From the NCBI GenBank assembly GCA_001466705.2, contig LATX02000189.1, forward strand, positions 1,364,001 to 1,428,000: a DNA stretch of 64,000 nucleotides, given 5' to 3'. The notes beneath the pieces were generated by a model that saw only the letters and a list, made by a program, of their open reading frames with translations, was not told the origin of the DNA and did no database searches. This DNA comes from Moniliophthora roreri (lineage: Eukaryota; Basidiomycota; Agaricomycetes; Agaricales; Marasmiaceae). Shown here one piece after another: positions 11,391 to 22,205 of this stretch; the first letter of the stretch is position 1; every line of letters starts with the position of its first letter. The position numbers were made by a program, and so were the translations under genes.

Positions 11391-12662
11391 ATGTCGTTCT
11401 TTTCTATGCCCAAAGTCTACGTTATTCCACCAGAAGAAGACGATTGTCCTCCTTTCTGCTGCTTCGACGCCACTCAGTCTACCCCCCACACACTAACACA
11501 AGCCGACCTCGAAGCCCCTGGCTCAGCTCTAGATATCGTCTACCATGCCATGCCATTAGCCATGGACATACCCACCTTTTACCGCAAAGATATTCATTCA
11601 ACTGACGTGGTCATGCCCAGGAGGCGTTCAACTATCGACAACCACGGCCCTTATAACAACGATATCACCGTTCGCGGCAATTCTCCAGGGGACGATTCAG
11701 AAATCATCGAAGTCATAAAAGTCAGGCGTAACAGCGAATCCCAGCCCGTAACCGAGTCGGTATCGAAACAGTCCAAGGGTTTCAAGGCGAGAGCATCCAA
11801 AGCGTTCAGTTCAATGCGAAATGTTGGACGCTCTGCCTCTCGGAATAAGAAGAAGGAGGAGATGGAGGAGATGGAGGATTCAGAATATTCACGAGCACCC
11901 TCGCCCACACCAATGTCGCGGCGACCTTCTATGATTCTTACGAATCTATTTTCTCGGTCGCCCTCGCTTAGGACAAGCTCATCCTTTGATTCATTCGCCG
12001 AATCATCGTCACCTTCACCAGCATCCCCATTACCTACTCCTCCCGATACGATTTCAACATCTTCATCCCTATCCATTCAAATACACAACCCACCTTCTGC
12101 AGATATGCACAGCTTTGTTCCGTACTCCAGTGATACAGAAGACGACGATGAGGACGAAGTGTATGACCCCGACTATGACGACCCACAGGCCACACCCAGA
12201 GCTCATCGTCCTACGTCGCCTACTTCACAGTCTTCCAAGTCGGGTCGTCGTCGTTTTTCGGTGATGAACCTATTCTCACTCGCTTCTTCGCAACCTATCA
12301 TTGCCACTTCCCCATCTACACCCATTCTCCCAGTCATGTCTCGAGACTCTACGGATCCCTCTTCCGAGTCAACAACATCGACATCGACGTCCTCAACAGG
12401 ACCACCGACACCCGTTGACGAACCATTTCCGCCACCCCGTACGAGCACGAGCAATTCTTTGCTCAAGCGAGTTACATCGTTTTCCAAACGTAAAGAAGGT
12501 GTGCGGAAATCCCAGTCTCTGGACCTTGAGCCACAATCTGAGCCTGTGATTGCTGTTCCATCAACAGTAAACGAAGCCGACTTGTCGTTTGGCGAGATGC
12601 GGTTAGATTCGCTGCATTTCTCAGAGCTCAGCTTTGATGCGGATAAATTTGAAATTCGTTGA
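11391..12662 (+). CDS. Ser/Pro-rich protein of unknown function
   Basis: Single-exon 423-aa frame. The N-terminus MSFFSMPKVYVIPPEEDDCP is ordered-looking; the rest is rich in Ser, Pro and Thr with acidic (DTEDDDEDEVYDPDYDDPQ) and basic (GRRRFSVMNLFS, SASRNKKKEEMEE) patches. The repeated motif RRRFSVMNLFSL / RRPSMILTNLFSRSPS suggests several phosphorylatable short linear motifs. No signal peptide or membrane segment is visible. I do not recognise the family. It starts 119 bp from the tRNase Z start on the opposite strand, so the two probably share a promoter. Coding status is supported by length, the start position and codon character; function unknown. Confidence 0.72.
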   Translation: MSFFSMPKVYVIPPEEDDCPPFCCFDATQSTPHTLTQADLEAPGSALDIVYHAMPLAMDIPTFYRKDIHSTDVVMPRRRSTIDNHGPYNNDITVRGNSPGDDSEIIEVIKVRRNSESQPVTESVSKQSKGFKARASKAFSSMRNVGRSASRNKKKEEMEEMEDSEYSRAPSPTPMSRRPSMILTNLFSRSPSLRTSSSFDSFAESSSPSPASPLPTPPDTISTSSSLSIQIHNPPSADMHSFVPYSSDTEDDDEDEVYDPDYDDPQATPRAHRPTSPTSQSSKSGRRRFSVMNLFSLASSQPIIATSPSTPILPVMSRDSTDPSSESTTSTSTSSTGPPTPVDEPFPPPRTSTSNSLLKRVTSFSKRKEGVRKSQSLDLEPQSEPVIAVPSTVNEADLSFGEMRLDSLHFSELSFDADKFEIR

Positions 12663-13353
12663 TGAAAGATGTCTTTCTTCCTTCTCCCTTTTATGGTTCA
12701 CGACTATATACTTGGTTCTAATTATCTGTCTTCTTGTTGGGACAATGCCTTACGACCATCACCATACTTTTTCTTTACGACTTCAAATGTATACTTTGAG
12801 AAATGCTGCAGGCGAACCGTGCCGTCACAATCCTCTTCTCTTCTACATATTTCGTTATCACTCCACCGCCTACTTACATTGAGGTCGATTCTCGTATATA
12901 CATCACCATCGTTATTGGGATAAATCACGGAGCAACACCGTGAAGTGCTGGTCGAGCTGAGTTCGCCATGCATTACCGAGCCGACAAAATACACGCACAA
13001 GCAATCTTCCCGATAACTACCAACATCATTCTATCATCCCTCAGCTAAGTAATGGAACATTGTTGCATCCCATGGCACTGATTTTTCAGTGGTCTACCAG
13101 TCCAAATGAGCGTCGACTTCCCGGGGCTCTCCCATACGAGGTTATAATGTATAGAAATATAATCAAGATCATTAATCATCATGATCAATTCCCTTCTATG
13201 TATGTACCAAGTCAATCCCGCTCATCACCTCTTCATCCTAACTCGGAATTCCGAATCAATCTCCCACACGCTTAACTTTACTACTAAAGACGAGCGTTTC
13301 AATAATGTGGATGGTCTGCGCATGAATATACCCCTCCGTCTCATCCCTCCCTG
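12663..13353. other. Intergenic region, no gene seen
   Basis: About 690 bp between the Ser/Pro-rich gene and the DUF6533 gene. Both flanking genes are on the plus strand, so this should hold the terminator of the first and the promoter of the second. Short open frames occur on both strands without recognisable features. Confidence 0.45.
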
Positions 13354-15041
13354 ATGACCTCTACTCCCGACCCTGCTACCCTCCTTCTAAGTCTCCGTGG
13401 TGCAGAATGTGCCAGAAATGTCGCGCTCGCTTCTTTTGCGCTAAACATATGGGATATAGTGACGACGATAGATGAAGAAGTGAGTCGACATCTGCGGAAC
13501 GTCTCTAGCGCGCACTTTAAATTGACGCTGTGCTATCTTCAGATTCAATATTTTTGGTCGGGACCTTGGACTTTGACTAGAGTGCTGTTCTTCTTTGTGA
13601 GCGTGGACCAAGTACGATACTCCGCCTCGGATGTACTGAAATCTTACACAGAATCGGTACCTGGCACCTGCAACGACTATGTGCGTAGCTGCAGTTGCCT
13701 CATGAGACTGACTCACTGGATGGATGCACAGCATCGCATTGTATTGTGAGTGGCCATGAAGTTTCACCATATGAATGTACTTGCTGAAACCATGCTAAAG
13801 GCTTTTTTGGTCCTGACCTGTCAGAAACTGTGCGGTGCTCTTCTTGTCCCCCCTTCGACAGGCGGTTCTGACTGCTCCTTTTAGTTGTAAGCCCGTTGCT
13901 ACGTCAGACATAGAGCGAGATTTCAAGGATGTCCCCAGCTGTACCAACGCCATCAAGGGATGTTTTGCAATGAACGTTATTGGTCTCACAGCTGTGCAAG
14001 GTATTTGCGTCGCATCTCTGGTATTACTGATCCCCACGCTCACCTCCTTTGACACTAGCCGTCCTCGTTATCAGAATATGGTACTTATTCAAGCACAGCC
14101 CAGTCATACGTGTCATTTCTATTCTCAGTGTTACGATCGGTGCCATTCTGTCTGCTTTTTTCGTTGGACAATCCTTTCCTTTGCTCCGCTCTATTCCAAA
14201 TGAAATCCCGGGATTGCGACAGATAGGGTGTGCCATACCACCTCCGACCAATTTCTGGAAATTGTTCCTCCCCGCTTTGATTTTACATACGCTGTTATTT
14301 GTTCTGACAGCTCTGCGGGCCCTTAGAACCCCAAAAGTTTTTCGGGACGCACCGTTGTTGTGGCGGCTATTGAGAGAGTACGTTTTGCCGGTTTGGAAAA
14401 CTCGCCGCTGGTTGCTGATGCCTGATATACAGTGGCGGCGTCTTTTACTTCGTTGTTCTTGGTAAGGAATATCCAACGGCGGGAACCTTTTTGGATTCTA
14501 ACGTACCCCAGTTATCGTGGGCTATAGCGCGATCAGTGCATTCTTTATCGATATTCCAGAGGTATACGCATCGTTCAAGCTTCCGCTGCTTATTTATTTA
14601 CTCACTAGCATCGTCATCAGATAAATATCCCCGCAATCTTCTCAAAGTGATATCTCGATTACTTTAGCTTTGTCTGATTCTGACTGGTGACTCAGTGCAA
14701 TGCTTACAATCACATCCGTGGCAATATCCCGACTCATGCTCAACTTACGTTCTCTTGCTGCGCGTCTCGGTTATGACGAAGAATGGATATTTAACAATGT
14801 GGAAATTGAACGTCTCAATTGGAAAAGAGGGATACGCGAAGGCGAGATCATTGTCGAAGTTGACGACCATAGCGAAGGTCTGGATACATCACAGGATCTG
14901 GAGCTTCTTGAATGTCAAAACTTGAACCCAAAAGATGGTCCGTCATCGTTGTCATTTCGAAGTTCTGTGGGAGTGCGAGTTACTAGAGTTGGCGATTTAC
15001 CTGCTGTTCAAGGTGGAATGCCACCACATGTTTATCGGTGA
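13354..15041 (+). CDS. DUF6533-type multi-pass membrane protein
   Basis: Agaricomycete-specific family of seven-helix-like membrane proteins of unknown function. Ten small exons (13354-13479, 13543-13596, 13652-13680, 13732-13740, 13825-14000, 14059-14377, 14433-14461, 14512-14561, 14621-14646, 14696-15041) encode 387 aa and all phases close. The DUF6533 signature lies at the N-terminus (ALNIWDIVTTIDEE, IQYFWSGPWTLTRVLFFF, NRYLAP). Hydrophobic segments follow (AVLVIRIWYLF, SILSVTIGAILSAFFVG, FWKLFLPALILHTLLFVL, GGVFYFVVLVIVGYSAISAFF) and then a cytoplasmic-looking tail. The fourth exon is only 9 nt with a weak donor (GTATTG), so that junction is the least certain. A decayed paralogue lies 4 kb downstream. 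Confidence 0.78.
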
Positions 15042-15660
15042 CTGACAGCAGGCATCGCAATGGTGAGTATACATCCTTCTTGTAACCAAGATCGTTACTC
15101 ACTAACTTCTGTAACTTACTCAAGCATATGTTGACGTAGTGTGTTCTTATCTACTAGTGTAATTTACCTTTTATGACTAGTATAATGCAATTCACGATGT
15201 TAAGTGTGTTGAGTATCGGACCATATGCCAGAATCTTCTATTGCCCTAACCTCTTGTCGTGGCAGTTAGACAAACTGACGAATCTACCAAAATCTACTAA
15301 AATATCAGCTACCGAAATGCCACTGATCATGATCTTCCCCTGGAGGTTGCAAACAAGACACTGGCACTGGTTTTATGCGCGTATCTAAGGCTGTGCAACG
15401 CTGTCCCTCCTGCCGCTTTGCAAAGTTACGAAGTCTCTCGTTCACCTTTCCGTCCATATTCCACACACGCCGGTCGTCAACCATTCAGCTCGCTAAGCAC
15501 TCACGTAAATTTTGCCCTCGGACCCCTGCTGATGGGAAAAGGAGATGTTTGATAGATTTGATGGTACAGTGCCGGTCACTTAGACCCGACCACTCGATAG
15601 CGGGTCCCCGAGAGTGAATTTTGAGGAAATTTTTGATGATTGGAAGGAAACAGGGTCAAA
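15042..15660. other. Region without a recognised gene
   Basis: Sequence between the DUF6533 gene and the transposase remnant. CpG content is still normal here. I see only short frames with no family features. It probably contains the 3' end of the DUF6533 transcript and the eroded 5' part of the transposon remnant. Confidence 0.4.
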
Positions 15661-16131
15661 TTAGCGTAAAAATGCAATGTCTGAAAATATACTGTGCACA
15701 TGACAAATTCCAGATTTTAGGATCGAAAAAATAGTTTTTCCAGGGCGTTGCTCGCTGGTCGCCAGTTGAAAACAACGACGAATTTGAAGATGTAGAATCC
15801 AAGAATTTCCTTCCTCCTGCCTGCAGTAGACATTCCAAGCAGGCAAGATTGCAGGGCAAAGGCCAGCAGTTTTTGGACCCAATTTGGACAAGGACACGAG
15901 TGCTATTTCATTCCTAAAATGTACTGGGGGTGGATGAAGATCTGCTTCAGAAATCTTGCAGATGGCACCTGGGCCCAAGTGAAAGAACTTGTTCCTGAGC
16001 TTCTTGACTCATGCCCAATTCTCACTATCCATGCATTTTTTCGGAAATGTTGGCGCTATATGGATGCTTACCAGTATGTCTCTCCCTTTTTTTTGCATCC
16101 CCTTGTTGACTATGCATTAGAAAAGGGCTAA
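15661..16131 (+). pseudogene. DDE transposase remnant (C-terminal part, internally deleted)
   Basis: The frame GHECYFIPK followed directly by MYWGWMKICFRNLADGTW and KELVPELLDSCP, then HAFFRKCWRYMDAY, matches the C-terminal end of DDE-type transposases common in Agaricomycetes. In intact relatives a segment of about nine residues with the sense HCELNPIE, carrying the catalytic glutamate, lies between PK and MYWGW; it is missing here. The frame ends with a short non-family tail. Upstream to about 15661 the sequence is open but poorly matched. This is a dead fragment. Assignment to a named superfamily is not possible from this piece alone. Confidence 0.6.
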
Positions 16132-16138
16132 ATGCACA

Positions 16139-16882
16139 CATCAGCAAATCGGACACCTAATGATCATGGCAGAAAATGAGCAAAATAGGTGATCATGACC
16201 AAAATACATTATTACCTATTTTAGCCTTGATAATGGCAGAAAACAGACCCCGCCTAGTGATCATGGGCAATATGGGTGATCATTTATTTTGCCCATGATT
16301 GCCCATTTTCATGAGAGTCGGCCGGACAGAGAAAATGTATATTGCCACCTGGCAGAATTGAACCAGTGACACCAGCATTGCTTTGTAAGCCAATGCAGGA
16401 GCTCAGGCTGCAACATAACCACTGTGCCAAAGTGCCATATAACATTTCAGTGTACACAGTACAATATATCCCCTGGCCTCTGCAGCTAATTCAGGGAAAA
16501 CCTGCATCCCCCTGGCCTTGGCTAGTGTTTTCATCAGTCAGAACATTAACCAATAAGTCCTCTCTACCATATAGACCCCTCTCTCTGTGTTTTAGAAGGC
16601 AGAAAAAAATTGAGTCTTATGATCATCCATTTTCTTCCATTTTCACCCATGATTAGTGACTGAAATCATTTCTGCCCATTTTCTCCCATTTTCTTCCATG
16701 ATCATTGACTGAAATCATTTTCACTCATTTTCTGCTATGCTCATCCATGATCAGTGACTGAAATCATTTTTTCTCATTATCTGCTATGCTTAACAACAGA
16801 AATCATTTTTGTTTATGATACTCTATGACACAGACCAAAATAGATTATCATTCATGCTCAATAGCTGCACAATTTGCTGATG
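16139..16882. mobile_element. Fold-back/MITE-like element with imperfect terminal inverted repeats
   Basis: The left end CATCAGCAAATCGG and the right end (reverse complement CATCAGCAAATTGT) match over about 30 bp with gaps in identity that are mostly CG to TG type. Both arms carry repeated TGATCATG and CATTTTCTGC motifs in opposite orientation (left about 16160-16300, right about 16620-16830), so the element can fold back on itself. It has no transposase. A tRNA-like core lies between the arms. No clear target-site duplication could be read. The last 615 bp recur after the N at 17371 as part of the assembly duplication. Confidence 0.55.
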
Positions 16883-17370
16883 CAGCAGGCAGAGTTTGTG
16901 GTGAAGAAGTATCACTCACACCGTTGGGTCTCTGCAAGAATAATGATGGATGTCAATGTTATTAACAATTACTGACAGTATTACAGTAGTTACATGCAAT
17001 GTACAAGGTGTGAATGCTGTTGAAAGTCATCCTGCTTGAATTATCTCCCAGATATATATTCATAAAAGGAAATTCAGGGTTCTATTCCAGATTTTGGTAT
17101 TGTTGAAAAAGTAAAATCCATTTTGGGGAGAAAGTGGTCAGTTAATCTTTCATTAGATATCATTCCATGCTATTGTCCAGCTTTTCAAGATAAAAGAATG
17201 ATATTTGGGTGAGCAGTTACATGTACATGTTTTGATGGCTCCAGGTGGTCGGTTTTGAGTGTCCAGCACTGTACATCAGACCCAAATCAAACCTGTCTGA
17301 CTGACATGAATGATATTGTTGAAGGGACAGAAGCTTGAGAAGCTGACCTTGATCAGCAATCAATGTTCAA
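16268..17370 (+). repeat. First copy of identical 1103-bp block next to N
   Basis: This block is repeated without visible difference at 17372-18474 (offset 1104), and the two copies are separated only by the N at 17371. Both carry the same 104-aa open frame and the same tRNA-like core. The block holds the right part of the fold-back element and about 490 bp of unremarkable CpG-poor sequence. The most likely cause is two contigs that overlap but were joined with a one-base gap. See the matching entry and finding. Confidence 0.85.
16346..16437 (-). repeat. tRNA-like (SINE-like) core inside the fold-back element
   Basis: On the minus strand an excellent box A, TGGCACAGTGGT (16418-16429), is followed at tRNA-like distance by a box B-like GGTTCAATTCT (16354-16364), which differs from the consensus GGTTCGAATCC as expected after CpG decay. 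Between them a perfect hairpin GCATTG...CAATGC holds the loop GCTTACAAAG. This resembles a decayed tRNA or the head of a tRNA-derived SINE. It does not form a good complete cloverleaf, so I do not call a functional tRNA. Confidence 0.5.
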
Positions 17371-17371
17371 N

Positions 17372-18474
17372 CAATATGGGTGATCATTTATTTTGCCCAT
17401 GATTGCCCATTTTCATGAGAGTCGGCCGGACAGAGAAAATGTATATTGCCACCTGGCAGAATTGAACCAGTGACACCAGCATTGCTTTGTAAGCCAATGC
17501 AGGAGCTCAGGCTGCAACATAACCACTGTGCCAAAGTGCCATATAACATTTCAGTGTACACAGTACAATATATCCCCTGGCCTCTGCAGCTAATTCAGGG
17601 AAAACCTGCATCCCCCTGGCCTTGGCTAGTGTTTTCATCAGTCAGAACATTAACCAATAAGTCCTCTCTACCATATAGACCCCTCTCTCTGTGTTTTAGA
17701 AGGCAGAAAAAAATTGAGTCTTATGATCATCCATTTTCTTCCATTTTCACCCATGATTAGTGACTGAAATCATTTCTGCCCATTTTCTCCCATTTTCTTC
17801 CATGATCATTGACTGAAATCATTTTCACTCATTTTCTGCTATGCTCATCCATGATCAGTGACTGAAATCATTTTTTCTCATTATCTGCTATGCTTAACAA
17901 CAGAAATCATTTTTGTTTATGATACTCTATGACACAGACCAAAATAGATTATCATTCATGCTCAATAGCTGCACAATTTGCTGATGCAGCAGGCAGAGTT
18001 TGTGGTGAAGAAGTATCACTCACACCGTTGGGTCTCTGCAAGAATAATGATGGATGTCAATGTTATTAACAATTACTGACAGTATTACAGTAGTTACATG
18101 CAATGTACAAGGTGTGAATGCTGTTGAAAGTCATCCTGCTTGAATTATCTCCCAGATATATATTCATAAAAGGAAATTCAGGGTTCTATTCCAGATTTTG
18201 GTATTGTTGAAAAAGTAAAATCCATTTTGGGGAGAAAGTGGTCAGTTAATCTTTCATTAGATATCATTCCATGCTATTGTCCAGCTTTTCAAGATAAAAG
18301 AATGATATTTGGGTGAGCAGTTACATGTACATGTTTTGATGGCTCCAGGTGGTCGGTTTTGAGTGTCCAGCACTGTACATCAGACCCAAATCAAACCTGT
18401 CTGACTGACATGAATGATATTGTTGAAGGGACAGAAGCTTGAGAAGCTGACCTTGATCAGCAATCAATGTTCAA
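17372..18474 (+). repeat. Second copy of identical 1103-bp block (probable assembly artefact)
   Basis: Identical by eye to 16268-17370. The second copy runs on into unique sequence (from CCTTCTTCCC) while the first stops at the N, exactly the pattern of a contig end overlapping the next contig start. Confidence 0.85.
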
Positions 18475-19044
18475 CCTTCTTCCCTTCCTTCCTTTCACAA
18501 CAGGGCAGGCCTCATTTTTCTTCATTTTTTCTGGAGACATGCAGTCTCCATCCCCCATCTCTTTCATTCAGCAAGTCTTCTATTTTTGGCAATGTCAGAT
18601 GAGCAGCTTGCATCTCTTCAAGGACTGCAAGCTGCTAGGATAGTTTCATTTGCATTTTTTGCATTGACAAGTGTTGACTTATCTACCATCTCCTAATGGT
18701 TTTAATAAGTCCTGCACTTAGTCTATGAGGTATTATCCTCTGTATTCTCCATAGTCATTTAATTACTGAAGCATTAATTCAGTGGATAGTTACATTTGAC
18801 CAAGAAGTATGAAAATGTGTGATGTGGAGTGATCCTGGGCTGACTAGGGCTAGGTGGAATACTTTTGGACAGGCAAATGGACAGCCTCAAGAATTTTATT
18901 CTTCACTGTGTGTTGCTTCCTCATCTCTCCATTACCTATAATGAAAACTGCTTGCAGAATTGATATTTACCAATTGTGATCATGATGTTTGTCATGTCAT
19001 CATACTCCAGCTTTCAATTCTAACATTTCCCCTACTCTCCTCAG
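18475..19044. other. CpG-poor sequence, no gene seen
   Basis: A/T-rich, almost free of CG. The first exons of the decayed DUF6533 paralogue would be expected here, but I cannot find a match to the family N-terminus (ALNIWDIV...IDEE or FWSGPW). Confidence 0.4.
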
Positions 19045-19678
19045 TCTTGCCTTTCAAAGTACATATATTCTCATATATTATCTGCAACTCAGACATGCTG
19101 TCCTAGCATTTGAAACTAAAAATCCATCTGATGGGGTGAGTTCTTTTTTTGTCAGTAGAATGCAGGACTGATAGAGTCTATAGTTGTAAGCTCTTACATT
19201 CCCCTGTTTTGCAGATGATTCTAGTATCACTCAATTTGTGTTTTCCAAGTTGCTTGCACACAACACAAGTCACATTCTTTCTCAACATACTTGCAATTGG
19301 CATAGTGCAAGCTATATTAGTTCTCTGGGTATGGCACCTGTTTTCTGCCAACAAATATGTCCAGTGGGGAATTGCACTTGCTTTTGCAATCTCTCTCAGC
19401 TTGTCTGTGGGATTTACTGTGATTGCAGCTGTGCAGCTTCAAGTTATCTCAGATCCCCTTTACAAACAGCATGGTGGACCAGGCTGTAGGATTGCATGTC
19501 CACCAACATTTTGGAAAATTTATCTCCTATCTTTGGCTCTTCATGTAAGCATTCCTTTAAAGAATCTGGTTGTAGTTGACATTGCTGTAGACACTCCTCT
19601 ACACTCTAACTGCTATCCAGGCAATGAGGAACAGGCAGTTGCTGAAACATGCAACTGTAGCAAAAGACTACTTCAAGA
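19045..19678 (+). pseudogene. Decayed paralogue of the DUF6533 gene, 5' part
   Basis: The frame VTFFLNILAIGIVQAILVLW, then VWHLFSANKYVQW, and further on GCRIACPPTFWKIYLLSLALH aligns with the intact neighbour (MNVIGLTAVQAVLVIRIWYLF, GCAIPPPTNFWKLFLPALILH). The intron that interrupts the neighbour exactly after GTGCAAG is absent here, so this copy lost it. After LSLALH the frame breaks, but the exon end CTTCAAGA followed by GTGAGC still matches the neighbour (TTGAGAGA, GTACGT). The region is strongly CpG-poor. The first exons (family N-terminus) are not found. The 3' part continues after a transposon insertion. Confidence 0.7.
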
Positions 19679-19713
19679 GTGAGCAATGCTGTTTTTCATC
19701 TCATCTGAGGTTG

Positions 19714-21954
19714 ACCTGCAAAAAGTACATCACATTATAATAGGGTTATAACTCCCATAATGCATTATGAGATGCATAATCATTAGTAACCCTGGCATAT
19801 GCCAAGTCAGATATGGTAATCTAGTTGTAATGTAGTTATAATGTAGTCGTAACATACTGTAATAATTATAAGTCCTATAATAATTATGATAAGTTGCAAC
19901 ACTATTACAACCCAAGGACAACATTACAACCACATTTCAACCCTACTGGACAGTACATAGGTACCAAATCCTTATCCATATCACTCACACATATAGCACA
20001 CATGAATAGAAATGCAAAATTACCTATATTGAACCATGCTACAATACATATCTACATGATAGTACATACATACATACAATACACTATACAAATACTCCAA
20101 ATGAATGATAAGTACCATTCTTACAGCTTCAAGCTACTGAGGACCTTGGTCAGTCAATAAAGGGAGTGAGGCAGGTGGTGGACTTACTTAGAGCAGACAT
20201 TGTCTGGGAAAAGGAAGGTATCTGAGAGCATGCAAGCATGCCAAACATATTCTGAACAGCTGCAATAGAAGTAATGTGTTAGTTAATAACTTGGAAGAAC
20301 AATCACACAACATAACCTGGAGTCCAAATACAAGAATTCTCCATTTCTTGGAGTTGTCCATCACCAGAGTCCTGAGCAATACCAACTGGGCACAGAAATA
20401 CCCTTGCAACAGCAGACCAAGAATCAAATCTAGTTTGGCATTGAGAGCATCCAAAAGCAAACATGTATTATGAACAAGTAGAATGACAAGCTGGTAGTGA
20501 GAGAGTGATGAAGAAAGCAGAGTAGAGTGCTGGATACCCTCAGCCTTCTTATCAAGACTGTAAGCAATGGCAGTGATAGTAGGCATATCAAGAGACTAGT
20601 GGTTCTGATGACCTCTGTTGCACTGATGTTGCCTGGCATTGAGAGTGATTGAAGTAGGCAGAGATGGTGATGACAGCATTCTGGATGGTACCACCAAGGT
20701 AGGCCTCCAGCAGTTTCATTCATCTTCAAGAAGTTCTTTGTGGCATCACTGATGAGATGCTCTGTGTCCAAGAAGGAGACTTATAAAAGCCATCATTTGG
20801 TTACCTTGGTTGTTGGCGACAATCTCAACCACAACTAGAGCAGAGAAGAGTTGTCAGTACATACATGAAAGACAACAAGAAACTCACCCTCTACAACACC
20901 TCTCTCAAGCATTACACAATACACAATAGACCCAACATAAGGCTCAAGTGTTCACCTGGCTCATCCAGCAGCACAGACTTGACAACAAATTCAAGGAGCA
21001 TGCAACTCAAGATGGTGGCAGTAGTGGTGGTGGTAGTGGTCAAAGGTCAGTGTGTGCATGGCCCCAGGTCTGATGAGATGCACAAAGGCTTGTTGTCTCT
21101 TGGTCATTGGTGGACGACATGTACCTGACAATGTGTCTCTCTCTGTTATAGCCTACTAAACACTTCTAGAATAATATGGGGTTGAGATCAGCAGTCAAAG
21201 AGAACATCTATAAGGGTAAAATCTGTGTTAGTGAGCCAGTAGGACTGGCAATGGTATTGGAGCCATTTTCAATTTGATGTATCTTTATACCTTGAATGAG
21301 CCTGTTATTGGTGTTGAATATTGTAGTAGACCTTGCTGAGACCAGAACTGGTGATTTTTGAGCTTGATGGAGAGGAAACAGGGGAGCTGTCATCAATGTT
21401 GTTTGTCGATGGTGGTGGTTTGGGCAAAGGGTTAGGCATGAGAATTCATCAATGCTGTGGCACTTTGACTGCCATGAAGTTGAGGTAGTTGCCTCACATG
21501 TTGCAAAACTGGCTCTCTGATGACCTCTCTGAGAGGTCAACATTTTATTCTACCCACACCAGCTTATCATTTATTAATTAAAAATTAGTTTCATTATAAA
21601 CATAAATAGGTGTACCTAATACTAAAGCCTCATTACACTGTCATGTTGCATGGGTTTTTATATGCTGTTGCACCAAGAACTTTTCTTATATTTGTAATGT
21701 GCATGTACTGGGGTTTTAATTTGTTGTAATGACTCTATGTGAGTTGTAATGTGGTTGTAATGTGGCTATAATGTCAAATGATTCCTTCCAGACAGTTGTA
21801 ATGTAGTTGTGAGGGGGTTGTAAGGCAGTTAAAATATTTCAATATATTGCAACTAGGCTACAATACTTAAAATCTAGCTGGATTTATTATCATATGTTGT
21901 AACCTTCGTAATTCTGTTGTAAGAATATTACAATGCTACATACTTTTTGCAGGT
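19714..21954. mobile_element. 2.2-kb inverted-repeat DNA transposon inside an intron
   Basis: Ends are ACCTGCAAAAAGTA (19714) and its exact reverse complement TACTTTTTGCAGGT (ending 21954), a 14-bp perfect inverted repeat. Inside both ends many short GTTGTAATGT-like subterminal repeats occur (about 19800-19940 and 21700-21920), in opposite orientation, as in several DNA transposon families. The middle holds only eroded minus-strand frames (20188-20586, 20430-20771, 21208-21543) with no recognised transposase. Flanks read GTTG and GTTA, at best a degraded 4-bp target duplication. The element sits between exon-6-like and exon-7-like parts of the DUF6533 paralogue. Its right 692 bp recur after the N at 22206. 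Confidence 0.7.
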
Positions 21955-22205
21955 GTTACTGTTAATGCAGAGTCTACAGTGGTGGCCTTTTCCTTTTTGT
22001 TGTTTTTGTCTCTGTAGGAATCAGTGCAGTTGGTTCATTTCTAACCAATTCTCCTCAGGCAAGTAAAAAAAGAGCCCTTTCAAGCCTCTAATAAACATGC
22101 CCTTTGCAACAGATTAACATTCTCAAAGTATGTATGCATAACTCTTGCTGTAGTTCAGAGTTCTATTCTGTTACAGCTACCTCCTTGCCATGACATCAAT
22201 TGCTG
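21263..22205 (+). repeat. First copy of identical 943-bp block next to N
   Basis: Repeated without visible difference at 22207-23149 (offset 944), with only the N at 22206 between. It holds the right end of the transposon and the exon 7-9-like part of the DUF6533 paralogue. Same pattern as the block at 16268. Confidence 0.85.

Noticed and set aside
11651..12076. 141-aa minus-strand frame
   Set aside because: Shadow of the Ser-rich gene on the other strand; acidic low complexity only.
16342..17760. Two identical 104-aa plus-strand frames
   Set aside because: They lie antisense to the tRNA-like core and exist twice only because of the assembly duplication.
18414..18602. 62-aa frame near the end of the first duplication
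   Set aside because: Low-complexity translation of CpG-poor repeat sequence; no family features.
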